Part shown: positions 6,758-13,811 of the stretch, one piece after another | How the letters are laid out: the number at the start of each line of letters is the position of its first letter | How positions within the stretch are numbered: position 1 is the first letter of the stretch | Assembly: GCA_044433415.1 (NCBI GenBank) | Contig: JAWXTP010000075.1 | Span: 1-13,921, forward strand | DNA: 13,921 nucleotides | DNA from: JAWXTP01 sp044433415 | GTDB taxonomy: Bacteria > Bacteroidota > Bacteroidia > Bacteroidales > Rikenellaceae | Direction: 5' to 3' | Position numbers and translations under genes: made by a program | The notes under the pieces: generated by a model | What the model was told of the DNA's origin: nothing | The model's database searches: none | What the model saw: the letters and a program-made list of their open reading frames with translations, nothing else

Positions 6758-7195
6758 ATGAGTGTTAAAAATATCTTTACAGATAAACAAAAAGCAGATA
6801 TAGTTTCAGCTATAGAATCTGCCGAATTAAACAGTTCAGCAGAGTTGCGTATTCACATTGAAAATAAGTGTAAAATCGACGTTCTAGATAGGGCAGTGGC
6901 GGTTTTTAACAAATTAGAAATGGAGAAAACAGAGCTTCGCAATGGTGTCTTGATTTATCTTGCTATAGGGGATAAAAAAGTGGCAATTTTAGGCGACAAG
7001 GGCATCAATGAAGTTGTTCCTGAGGGGTTCTGGGATTCTGTGTATCTTGCTATGGCTGAGTTGTTTAAGAAAGGAGAATTGCCTGAGGGGCTGTGCCTAG
7101 CGTGTCATTTAGTAGGTGAAAAATTGAAGCAGTATTTCCCATATCAAGATGATGATGTGAATGAATTGTCTAATGAAATATCTTTTGAAGAGTAA
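6758..7195 (+). CDS. TPM-domain protein, small cytoplasmic form
   Basis: The 145-residue protein carries a TPM-type domain (named after TLP18.3, Psb32 and MOLO-1), a fold associated with phosphatase-like or membrane-protein-maintenance roles that remain unproven for bacterial members. Visible features are FTDKQKADIVSAIESAELNSSAELRIHIE near the start, and RNGVLIYLAIGDKKVAILGDKGINEVVP in the middle, which is the strongest family match. There is no signal peptide or membrane segment, so it should be cytoplasmic or peripherally bound. It lies 15 bp after lemA, and its stop is separated by one base from the ATG of the second TPM gene. The lemA-TPM-TPM order is common in Bacteroidota, which suggests one membrane-associated complex. 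Confidence 0.88.
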   Translation: MSVKNIFTDKQKADIVSAIESAELNSSAELRIHIENKCKIDVLDRAVAVFNKLEMEKTELRNGVLIYLAIGDKKVAILGDKGINEVVPEGFWDSVYLAMAELFKKGELPEGLCLACHLVGEKLKQYFPYQDDDVNELSNEISFEE

Positions 7196-7196
7196 A

Positions 7197-7970
7197 ATGA
7201 AAAGAATATCTTATATTTTAACGTTAATTTTTGCTTCTGTAATGGTTGCAATTTCTGCGTATGGGTCTGATTTCGTGCAACCTATGAGTGGAAAGATGGT
7301 AAGTGATTATGCAGGAGTTTTCTCTAACAGTCAGTTAAACAGACTAGAAACTACACTACGAAATTTTAACGATACGACCTCTACACAGATAGCCGTTTTG
7401 ACCGTTAATGACCTAAATGGTTATGCGGCATCAGAGTATGCAATACGTACAGCGGAGGAGTGGGGCATAGGTCAAAAAGGTAAAGATAACGGCATTTTAA
7501 TGCTAATTAAGCCAAAAAACGCTACAAAAGGTGAGATTTTCATCGCTGTTGGCTATGGGCTTGAAGGAGCAATTCCTGATGCAATAACCAAGCGAATAAT
7601 TGAGTATAACATCATTCCTTATTTTATGAAGAATGACTATTATTCGGGTGTTCAAGCAGGCGTTTCTGACCTAATGAAGTTATCTACAGGCGAATACACG
7701 GCTGACGACATCCAAAGAAATGGATTGTTTGCCGAGGGTTTTGCGCTAATTCTTATCGTAATTGTCTCGATTATGATGTTCTTTTTTAGAACCAAAACTA
7801 GTGGCACATTTACACACGGAGGCTACAATACTTACCCTAGAGGTGGTGGTTTTATCATCTTTGGTGGTAATAATCGAGGTGGAAGTGGTCAAAATGGCGG
7901 TTTTGGTGGTGGATTTGGCGGCTTTGGTGGTGGCGGCTTCGGCGGCGGCGGAGCTGGCGGTTCGTGGTAG
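7197..7970 (+). CDS. TPM-domain protein (YgcG-like), exported and membrane-anchored with a glycine-rich tail
   Basis: The protein has 257 residues from the ATG at 7197. A longer frame from 7161 would overlap the upstream gene and lack a signal start. A signal peptide covers about residues 1-23 (ISYILTLIFASVMVAISA). The TPM domain runs from VSDYAGVFSNSQLNRLE (about 35) to about 160 and includes TSTQIAVLTVNDLNGY, the motif RTAEEWGIGQKGKDNGILML, and a VGYGLEGAIPDAITKRI segment. One membrane helix follows (about 183-200, ALILIVIVSIMMFFF). The C-terminus is almost pure Gly with Phe and ends in GGSW, as is usual for YgcG-type proteins. The TPM domain is expected outside the cytoplasm. It likely works with the LemA protein at the membrane; the biochemical role is unknown. 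Confidence 0.92.
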   Translation: MKRISYILTLIFASVMVAISAYGSDFVQPMSGKMVSDYAGVFSNSQLNRLETTLRNFNDTTSTQIAVLTVNDLNGYAASEYAIRTAEEWGIGQKGKDNGILMLIKPKNATKGEIFIAVGYGLEGAIPDAITKRIIEYNIIPYFMKNDYYSGVQAGVSDLMKLSTGEYTADDIQRNGLFAEGFALILIVIVSIMMFFFRTKTSGTFTHGGYNTYPRGGGFIIFGGNNRGGSGQNGGFGGGFGGFGGGGFGGGGAGGSW

Positions 7971-8010
7971 ACTAAATTTCTTTTATTCTAAAATAATAAA
8001 AACGGATATA

Positions 8011-8052
8011 AAAATAAGGTTATTTTGACTTAACAAAATAACCTTATTTTTG
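8011..8052. terminator. Strong terminator of the lemA-TPM-TPM operon
   Basis: The arms 8011-8027 and 8034-8050 form a perfect 17-bp stem (AAAATAAGGTTATTTTG and its complement) with a six-base loop and a T-run at the end. The A-rich opposite side lets it serve the convergent nuclease gene as well. Confidence 0.92.
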
Positions 8053-8111
8053 TCTTTATATTTAGCAAAAGAATATTGCAATTCGGTTTATGTGTAAAAT
8101 CACTTTATTAA

Positions 8112-9317
8112 TTATTTTTTTGCAGAACTTAATCGTTTAGCGAATATTCTAAACATTTCGTCTCGCAACTCATTATCGTATTTTGAGGTGTGCTTTTCTA
8201 TGGCATCTGTAAAAATCTTAAAGTCTGAATCGTTTTCGTATGCGCTACAGCTTTTCATTACTTTATGAAGGTCGCTATATTTTATCGTTTTATATCCATA
8301 ATTAGGATTCAGATTGCTAATATCTATATCATTGTAATTGGGAGTTAATAGATAAGCATAGGTTTTTTTGTTCTTTAACTGCTTGTCACCACACACGTCT
8401 TTATAATACCTCTCTAACTGGTTGTCTTTATCTTTTTTTTGCTTATCAGTGTAGACACCATTGATTCCAGATTTAATCTTATTTTCGATGATGATGTTTT
8501 TGTCTTTGTCGGTGATGAATATGTCTATACGGTAAACAGTCTCTAAATGAACCGTGTAGTCATTAGACAAAACGCTATTAATTTTTAGCACTTCGCTTAA
8601 AAACGTATCTGCAAACTCTTTGTACTTACGCAGAAAGTATCCTAGTCCACTCGAATATGCTAATTCGCTGTAAGATGTGCGGCAAATGTCGAAGATAGTG
8701 TAAGGAGGTATGTCCACCATACTTTTTTCGGTTTCATCTACTGTTTTAACCTCATCACCCCACGAATCAGAGTCATTGATTATTTCAGATAGAGTCTTGT
8801 AAGCCTCTTCATTGCTTTCATTGACAAATTGATGTGAAGACTGTCCTCGATTAATATCCACGAGGATTGGGAGATCTTTGTTTGCACCCATTGCATATTG
8901 AATATATATAGGTTCTTTAGGCACAACAACCTTGTCGGCTTTGAAAGTGATACAGATGTCTTGATAATCATCGCCTTGGAATATGTTGCTCAGTAAAACA
9001 CCTCCATATCTGATGTTTTCTTTTATAATGTAATTTTTTTGATACTCTTTATCCTTTTTTTCTTCGCTGTATATCTCTTCAATACCTGTTGCCTTACCAA
9101 GTATTTCTATGAGGTGATTTTCATGTTGCTTTACAAGTAACACACACGAAATTCTGCCGCTGTATTCTTTTTTTAGTTTACCATCAGAAAGAAGGTATAT
9201 ATAATTCTTCCCATTATCACTCTTGTAAAGGTTTATCACTTCGTGACCCAGATTGCCATCTGTAAGGTATGTGCCACTGTACATCTTGTTGAGTAAGATG
9301 ATTTTTTCTTTCTTCAT
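8112..9317 (-). CDS. PD-(D/E)XK nuclease-domain protein with an unrecognised N-terminal half
   Basis: The 401-residue protein has two parts. The C-terminal half (about 205-390) matches the PD-(D/E)XK superfamily as seen in the PDDEXK_4 type. A helical segment, ELAYSSGLGYFLRKYKEFADTFL (residues 218-240), precedes a strand with RIDIF (Asp265). Next comes IIIENKI, giving the ExK pair Glu278 and Lys280, and then QLERYY (Gln300, Tyr304), the QxxxY helix common in this group. All predicted catalytic residues are present, so it is probably an active metal-dependent nuclease. The N-terminal half (about 1-180) is rich in Lys, Ile, Tyr and Asp, has no motif I recognise and no signal peptide or membrane helix. 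It is probably cytoplasmic. It is the last gene of a three-ORF minus-strand set, 20 bp after the mini-ORF. Proteins of this superfamily act in DNA repair or phage defence; no specific role is shown here. Confidence 0.8.
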   Translation of the reverse strand: MKKEKIILLNKMYSGTYLTDGNLGHEVINLYKSDNGKNYIYLLSDGKLKKEYSGRISCVLLVKQHENHLIEILGKATGIEEIYSEEKKDKEYQKNYIIKENIRYGGVLLSNIFQGDDYQDICITFKADKVVVPKEPIYIQYAMGANKDLPILVDINRGQSSHQFVNESNEEAYKTLSEIINDSDSWGDEVKTVDETEKSMVDIPPYTIFDICRTSYSELAYSSGLGYFLRKYKEFADTFLSEVLKINSVLSNDYTVHLETVYRIDIFITDKDKNIIIENKIKSGINGVYTDKQKKDKDNQLERYYKDVCGDKQLKNKKTYAYLLTPNYNDIDISNLNPNYGYKTIKYSDLHKVMKSCSAYENDSDFKIFTDAIEKHTSKYDNELRDEMFRIFAKRLSSAKK

Positions 9318-9337
9318 AATAGTTTTGTTTTTATAAG

Positions 9338-9436
9338 TTAGTTATGCTCGTCGCAGTCGTTCGGGTCTCCCACGAAATCGTAGTACTGCGTAGTCTCTTC
9401 GGTTTTTCTCGGGGCTTGGCTTTGTGATGTTTTCAT
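9338..9436 (-). CDS. Putative 32-residue acidic protein between the LRR and nuclease genes
   Basis: This frame is too short for ordinary gene calling. Its ATG (9436-9434) follows the TAG of the LRR gene after one base (TAGGATG), a classic arrangement for translational coupling. Its TAA lies 20 bp before the nuclease ATG, so it fills the gap almost completely. The frame is clearly richer in GC than the flanks, which fits coding sequence better than an AT-rich spacer. The peptide starts MKTSQSQAPRKTEETT, polar and basic, and ends with an acidic stretch containing YYDFVGDPNDCDEHN. It has no membrane segment or recognised family. It could be a partner or inhibitor of the nuclease, or simply spacer; only the arrangement supports a gene. 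Confidence 0.45.
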   Translation of the reverse strand: MKTSQSQAPRKTEETTQYYDFVGDPNDCDEHN

Positions 9437-9437
9437 C

Positions 9438-9815
9438 CTAGAAGAAAAGACGTATAGTGTATAGTGGTGTGTAAAGAGGTTTTTCTTTAAATCTCTCTGG
9501 CATAACGATATATTTCAACGTATCACCACACCCTTTAAAAGCATCATTGTCGATAGTCTCCACCGAGTTAGGGATAACGATTAAACTTAGGTTTTCGCAC
9601 ATAAAGAATGCGTTCTTACCTATGCTCATTATCCCTATTGGCACAGCATAGCTTTCTTCTTTGTATTCCTTGCTCAGTCTAAGCAGCTTTGTAAAGTCAG
9701 GACTGTATACCGCACCTTGCTTGTCAGTTAATGCATTGCCTTCTTTTCTACGCTCTTCTAAATGCTCCATAAAAGCATCTCTATTTTCATCTGAAATATT
9801 TTCGTAAAATCCCAT
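9438..9815 (-). CDS. Short BspA-like leucine-rich-repeat protein
   Basis: The 125-residue protein contains two repeats of the BspA/LRR_5 type: VPIGIMSIGKNAFFMCENLSLIVIPNS cut at about residues 58-84, then VETIDNDAFKGCGDTLKYIVMP (85-106). The diagnostic pattern is IG-NAF-C--L--I-IP. The N-terminal 45 residues are charged (MEHLEERRKEG) and include YSPDFTKLLRL, a lead-in seen in other BspA-like proteins. There is no signal peptide, so unlike classical BspA adhesins it is probably cytoplasmic. Two repeats is very short; the C-terminal FKEKPLYTPLYTIRLFF ends abruptly, so it could be a truncated relative of a longer protein. It is first in the set with the mini-ORF and the nuclease. Such repeats bind proteins, so a recognition or partner role is possible but not shown. 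Confidence 0.8.
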   Translation of the reverse strand: MGFYENISDENRDAFMEHLEERRKEGNALTDKQGAVYSPDFTKLLRLSKEYKEESYAVPIGIMSIGKNAFFMCENLSLIVIPNSVETIDNDAFKGCGDTLKYIVMPERFKEKPLYTPLYTIRLFF

Positions 9816-9846
9816 AGTTTTAAGTTTTTATTGGTTAATAATTTGT

Positions 9847-9877
9847 GACACAGAGCAGTTATCAGCCGCTCTGTGTC
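9847..9877 (-). other. Perfect hairpin upstream of the LRR gene
   Basis: GACACAGAGC (9847-9856) and GCTCTGTGTC (9868-9877) form a 10-bp perfect stem with an 11-base loop, 32 bp before the LRR start and 134 bp after the end of the large MORN-like gene. Neither side has a real T-run, so a simple terminator is doubtful. It may be a leader structure or a weak terminator. The rest of 9816-10011 is AT-rich. A nine-codon frame (9922-9893, MKDKNWKQY) precedes the hairpin, but nothing shows that it is translated. Confidence 0.6.
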
Positions 9878-10011
9878 TAAATTTAGTGATGATTAATACT
9901 GTTTCCAGTTTTTATCTTTCATTTAGTTAGTTTTTGTAAGTTACCCTCTGTTTATTTAGGGTTTATTATATTTTTAAAATTACATTAACTAGTAGAAAAT
10001 ACTATATTTTA

Positions 10012-12087
10012 TTATCTCAGTACTTTCATTAGGCTGCCAGCAACAGATGGAACTTTTATTGAACTTGACTTAGAACTTGATTGTGAGCTTGATGTAGTAT
10101 TAAACTCACATAGATTCATTGCGTCATTTGTGAAGAAGTTAACAGCATCATCGTATGTTTGAATTTCTTTAGCTGCTTTTCTAGCATTAGAACTGCTTTT
10201 AATCTTATTGCTATGTAAAGTTTTCATAGTTAGATTTACTCTTAGCATCATATCATAGTCATTAATACTATTTCTATTATATGCATTGTAAATCATCATG
10301 TACAAACGAAGAAACTCTTTGTTACATCCTGTTTTAAGTGACACTAATACTTCATCTTCTTTGGCGTCACGGTAATCTAGGTATGACCTATTAAATCCGC
10401 TTCCTGTGATTTCTGCAATATCACGAATAATATTTCTAGCAATATTATTGCCGACCGATTTTTCGGCATCTTCTCTTCTTTTATCTGTATCTTTAACTGC
10501 TCGTCTTGGGGCTACAGAATCTGGAAGGTTATAGTTTAAAAGTATGTCATATTTATTATATTCATGAATAAATATTGATATTTCTTTGACATCATCTAGT
10601 TCCAAAATCTTTTGCACATTATCTGCAATCAAATCAAGATCTGAACATTCTTCAAGACTTGCCCAGGAGATATCATTTGATATTGATTTAAAGTATTCGA
10701 ATATTTTTCTTTTATCTTTTTTGTTAGAGTCACTACTTTTATAGTTTCCGACTGAGTTTATTTTACGCTGCACCTCTATTCTTGTCTTTTTTATAAGCTC
10801 TTCCTCACGTTTCTTTGCTGCTGCTGCTTCTGCTTCAATACGTCTCTTCTCTTCGTAATATTCATTATACATTTTTTTACCTCGTGTATATTGATCTTCT
10901 GTCATATAATATTGCATCAATGGGAATTTTTCTCCGCATGATAATTCAACATAGCTAGTATATCCAAAATATTCATAAGGTCTAACTTTTGATGCTGTAT
11001 GAATGTTAAAATATGTAGGATTTTTAGCATCACCCGATTTGATATTATTAACGAGAATTGAATCGGCTTCTATATTAAGTCCCTGTTTTGCAAGCATAGC
11101 ATTGTGTAGTTCATCTGTCATAATTCCAATTTTATGGAACATAACTGCTCTACCTATTACGATTTTTGGCTCGTCAGTAATCTTGTTATAAAAACCATTC
11201 TCCATATCGTTTTTCATGCGCCCTGTTAAGTCTTTTATTCTAAGGAAATTAGAGAAACACAGGCTGTAGCCGTTTAAAGTTCCACGTTTCCCTTCATCTG
11301 TTATATATTGTGGATAACCCATTTGACTTAATTCGTCAAGAGTCGCTTCTCTATTAATAAATTTGTAAGCTACTTCTTTTATTTCTGGATCAATACTACT
11401 AGAGCTTTTTGTACTGCCGTCAGTGTTACGAGAGATTCTGGATAATTCAACACCTCTATCATAGTTTTCTTGTCTATCTGTAACAGTACCGACACTTGTC
11501 CATTTGCCGATTAAAAATCCATCGTTGTCAAGTTTACCCTGTGTTTTTATAATCTCTCCAGTGTTTGCTTCTGCTGTTACTAAATAATCTCCAATCATTA
11601 CACCGTTATTGAAGTTTATATTAACTGAAGTTAATGTTTTCCCATCTCGTGTTCTAGTAAACGTCCATTTTCCATGAGGTAAACCGTTAACATAATTACC
11701 AGAAAAATTTTCTTTAAGTACAGTTGTCAAAGATGCACTAGCTAAACGGTCAGATGCGGTTGCAGTGCTTGTGTGAGATGCTGTGACAGCACCATTTAGC
11801 AACCCATCTTTATAATTTGCTTTTAAGGAAAAAGTGCATTTTTGCTGTGCTGATTTGTAAGCTCTTACTATTTTTTCATCTTTTTGTCCAACTAAGCTGT
11901 AACTACCGTGTTTAATGTAGTTTCCGCTTTCATCTTCATAATAGCTATAAGTTTCTTTTACGGGAGTAACAGCAAATTCGTCTGGGGTTGAAAATTCTCT
12001 GCTTTTTGTGCTTGTACTTCTGTTTTGAGCATGAACTTCGATTCCGCCAATACATAGTAGGGTCAAAATAATTAATTTTAGTTTCAT
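10012..12087 (-). CDS. Exported protein with N-terminal MORN-like repeats, function unknown
   Basis: I do not recognise this 691-residue protein as a named family. A signal peptide covers residues 1-20 (LIILTLLCIGGIEVHA, then Gln21). Residues about 50-210 hold at least four MORN-like/YwqK-type units, for example GNYIKHGSYSLVG (56-67), YKDGLLNGAV (92-101), GNYVNGLPHGKWTF (130-143) and DGFLIGKWTSVG (189-200). Residues about 235-400 form a probably globular region without known motifs. A charged helix, about 410-442 (EEKRRIEAEAAAAKKREEELIKK), could be a coiled coil. The C-terminus is helical and ends in a serine-rich linker (SSSQSSSKSSS) before VPSVAGSLMKVLR. There are no membrane helices after the signal and no lipobox, so it is likely periplasmic or secreted. 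It stands alone, with an unusually long structured 5' region. Confidence 0.82.
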   Translation of the reverse strand: MKLKLIILTLLCIGGIEVHAQNRSTSTKSREFSTPDEFAVTPVKETYSYYEDESGNYIKHGSYSLVGQKDEKIVRAYKSAQQKCTFSLKANYKDGLLNGAVTASHTSTATASDRLASASLTTVLKENFSGNYVNGLPHGKWTFTRTRDGKTLTSVNINFNNGVMIGDYLVTAEANTGEIIKTQGKLDNDGFLIGKWTSVGTVTDRQENYDRGVELSRISRNTDGSTKSSSSIDPEIKEVAYKFINREATLDELSQMGYPQYITDEGKRGTLNGYSLCFSNFLRIKDLTGRMKNDMENGFYNKITDEPKIVIGRAVMFHKIGIMTDELHNAMLAKQGLNIEADSILVNNIKSGDAKNPTYFNIHTASKVRPYEYFGYTSYVELSCGEKFPLMQYYMTEDQYTRGKKMYNEYYEEKRRIEAEAAAAKKREEELIKKTRIEVQRKINSVGNYKSSDSNKKDKRKIFEYFKSISNDISWASLEECSDLDLIADNVQKILELDDVKEISIFIHEYNKYDILLNYNLPDSVAPRRAVKDTDKRREDAEKSVGNNIARNIIRDIAEITGSGFNRSYLDYRDAKEDEVLVSLKTGCNKEFLRLYMMIYNAYNRNSINDYDMMLRVNLTMKTLHSNKIKSSSNARKAAKEIQTYDDAVNFFTNDAMNLCEFNTTSSSQSSSKSSSIKVPSVAGSLMKVLR

Positions 12088-12164
12088 AATTTTATTTATT
12101 TAAGTTATTAAAGTTAATGTATCAATCAAAAACTTGTCGACTCACCTAGTATGTAAAATGACAG

Positions 12165-12248
12165 AAAAAAAAGAAGGTGCGGAGTCGAATGTTATCTGAG
12201 AGGAGGCTCTGGTAAGACCTTGCATCAAATAAACAATACCCCACACCT
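12165..12248 (-). terminator. Long-stem terminator or attenuator upstream of the MORN-like gene
   Basis: On the minus-strand RNA, AGGUGUGGGGU (12248-12238) pairs over 11 positions, two of them G-U, with ACUCCGCACCU (12185-12175). UC and then eight U follow (12172-12165). The 52-base loop contains a smaller AGAG/CUCU hairpin. It would stop the RNA that starts near 12392, or attenuate read-through into the gene beginning at 12087. Confidence 0.6.
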
Positions 12249-12392
12249 GAACGTATGTAAAGAAATACATGCGTAGCAAGTGATTTGGTGTTTGAATTGT
12301 CTATCCCTGATGCGATTGAAATTTACCAGATTTCCCCCTCAAGGATAAAAGCTAAACACTTTCATCAATATGTAAACCCGTCATTTGACAGG
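12165..12392 (-). ncRNA. Candidate structured small RNA or long regulated 5' leader
   Basis: On the minus strand a full promoter (12429-12398) predicts a start near 12392, and a long stem followed by U8 predicts an end near 12165, giving about 227 nt. Between them is a rod: UGAU/AUCA (12367-12364 with 12284-12281), GUGUUU/AAACAC (12359-12354 with 12293-12288), the nine-pair UAUCCUUGA/UCAGGGAUA (12347-12339 with 12310-12302) and GAAAU/AUUUC (12334-12330 with 12322-12318). A 9-position hairpin at 12274-12251 and the terminal stem follow. In the nine-pair and terminal stems the non-Watson-Crick positions are G-U on the minus RNA but C-A on the plus RNA, which favours the minus strand. The 12274-12251 hairpin shows the opposite bias. 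Length and rod shape recall 6S RNA, but I cannot identify it as such. Confidence 0.5.
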
Positions 12393-12397
12393 CATCA

Positions 12398-12429
12398 CAA
12401 ACCTAAGAAAAGTTTTCCAAACTACCAAA
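12398..12429 (-). promoter_or_regulatory. Bacteroidota promoter reading into the structured RNA region
   Basis: On the minus strand, TTTG (12429-12426), a 20-bp spacer and TAGGTTTG (12405-12398) match the -33/-7 consensus in sequence and spacing. No other equally good promoter is visible between here and the start of the MORN-like gene at 12087. Confidence 0.65.
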
Positions 12430-12464
12430 TTTTGTGGGGTATTGTTTTATGTATTAGGCTTATG

Positions 12465-13082
12465 TTATTTCTCGCAGACTGATCTGTTTTCACGTAATTG
12501 ACGCCAAATAGCAGCTCTCATAGATAGTAAAAGACCTATAAGTAATGATAGTAAAAATATTGCTACAATAACAAGAACAACAATATTATTTATTTTTAGT
12601 GTAATTAGTAGAAGAATAATTGTGATTAAAGAAAAACCTGATAATACTAGGAGGTTAAGTCCGAATATTTTACATTTACTACCGTATGTCAAGTTATTGC
12701 TAATTTTAAGTGATTCAACAGGGTTTTTATCCCATTCGATCATTACATAAATAGCTACGCTCCATGCCATTGCTAGAATAAAAGCAGGGATAATCATAAA
12801 ACAAAGCGCTCCGATAAGAGCAGTTGCTGAGATTGAGCTAATGATAAGATAATCTCCCATTTTTTTGCGGTATTTTGCCGCGAAAATTGACAGAGGATTC
12901 ATTATATTGCCATTTGCTAGCTCGATAGGAAGATTTGCCATTGCTATGGTTGTGCCGACATTAATGTATGGAATCCAAATCGTTAATAACCATAGTATTG
13001 CACTGCCAAAAATTGACGGGATATTTTTCAATGCAAATGCGTATGATTCGACAAATGCTTGTTTGATTTTAAGCGTTTTCAT
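12465..13082 (-). CDS. Polytopic inner-membrane protein, function unknown
   Basis: The 205-residue protein has about five hydrophobic segments: about 22-40, 78-96 and 97-115 (nearly continuous), 138-161 and 167-190. Loops are short and the C-terminal tail is basic (WRQLRENRS). The stretch PVESLKISNNLTYGSKCKIFGLNLL, between the third and fourth helices, resembles the ALK-S--LT-G-K-KIFGL pattern of DUF975-like bacterial membrane proteins, so distant membership is possible. No catalytic or transport motif is visible. It starts 18 bp after the stop of the upstream, IS-truncated gene, so the two formed an operon. That promoter is now probably separated from it by the insertion, so expression may depend on the IS or be lost. 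Confidence 0.75.
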   Translation of the reverse strand: MKTLKIKQAFVESYAFALKNIPSIFGSAILWLLTIWIPYINVGTTIAMANLPIELANGNIMNPLSIFAAKYRKKMGDYLIISSISATALIGALCFMIIPAFILAMAWSVAIYVMIEWDKNPVESLKISNNLTYGSKCKIFGLNLLVLSGFSLITIILLLITLKINNIVVLVIVAIFLLSLLIGLLLSMRAAIWRQLRENRSVCEK

Positions 13083-13100
13083 GTTATTTAATTTTGAAGG

Positions 13101-13811
13101 TTAATATAGTGCAGTTGCTATTTTTGATGTAATTTTTGCATAACGTGACAGTTGAGTAGATGATAGGTCATCTTCAGCATTTTCTAATTTTTCACTCAAT
13201 GATTGTGCTGTTTCTAACATTGAAGCGGCATCTATAAGTGCATCCATATCACCATTGTTCGCTTTTTTGATTACCTTAATATAGTCGTCAACATATTTTT
13301 CATAGTCGTTTAATATTGAGTCCCAGTTTGAGCTGCCGGACGCTTTTTTATCGTTCTTTTTAGGCTCAGCAGAAGTTTTCTCTTGAGTACCCCAATTAGA
13401 TGAAGTGTTGCTTACATCTTCTGTTGCAGAGGTAATCTCAAAAGAGCTAAATGTTTCTAATATTTTTTCATCGTCAGTGTCAAGTGTCCATCTGATAATG
13501 CTTGTTTCTCCAACTTCTATGGTTAAAAAAATTAATACATCGTCACGACTGTATGGTCCTTGCGTTCCGTCTGCCGTTGCAGGAGATTGCTCAATGATGT
13601 TGTCTTCTTTGTCGAAGATTTTGATGCCATAACCTATGAATCTATGTACATCATAACCAGATGTGCCATAGGTAGTTGTAGTTGACTTGTCAAAAGGTGT
13701 TTCTTGGGTTTTTCTAAGCTCGACTGTGATCATTTTGCCAAACATATTGTCAGTAAGAGTGTATTCTTTGTCAACAACTTCGAAGTAATCCTTTAAATCG
13801 CCTCTATAATA
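13101..13811 (-). pseudogene. Gene of unknown function truncated at its 5' end by an insertion sequence
   Basis: An ATG at 13745 gives a 214-residue frame, but the same frame stays open and protein-like upstream (GDLKDYFEVVDKEYTLTDN) as far as 13811. There it meets a stop created inside the IS end. The true start has therefore been cut away. The remaining part has a beta-rich region (MITVELRKTQETPFDK, then GYGIKIFDKEDNIIEQSP and a VGETSIIRWTLD segment) and a Ser/Lys-rich linker. It ends in a C-terminal helical module: NWDSILNDYEKYVDDYIKV, then ENAEDDLSSTQLSRYAKI. That ending resembles a small domain common in Bacteroidota proteins of unknown function, possibly DUF6591. Translation could still begin at 13745, giving a shortened product. 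It was co-transcribed with the membrane gene downstream. Confidence 0.8.

Noticed and set aside
7161..7196. Earlier ATG for the second TPM gene
   Set aside because: It overlaps the upstream TPM gene and would bury the signal peptide behind 12 extra residues.
7801..8028. Plus-strand frame overlapping the glycine-rich tail of the TPM protein
   Set aside because: It is a shadow of the GGN-rich codons in another frame, which produces an artificial Val/Ala-rich protein.
12231..12447. MITE or IS remnant bounded by the 15-bp inverted repeat
   Set aside because: No target duplication flanks the arms and no transposase relic lies between them. The arms make more sense as alternative RNA pairings, but this remains a fallback explanation.
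12258..12482. Plus-strand frame with a stretch that resembles part of a DnaQ-like exonuclease (EIYQISPSRIK, then FHQYVNPSF)
   Set aside because: It lacks an ATG start, a ribosome binding site and the catalytic DxE motif. It overlaps the minus-strand RNA structure and ends in the membrane gene. The resemblance is short enough to be chance, though a relic cannot be excluded.
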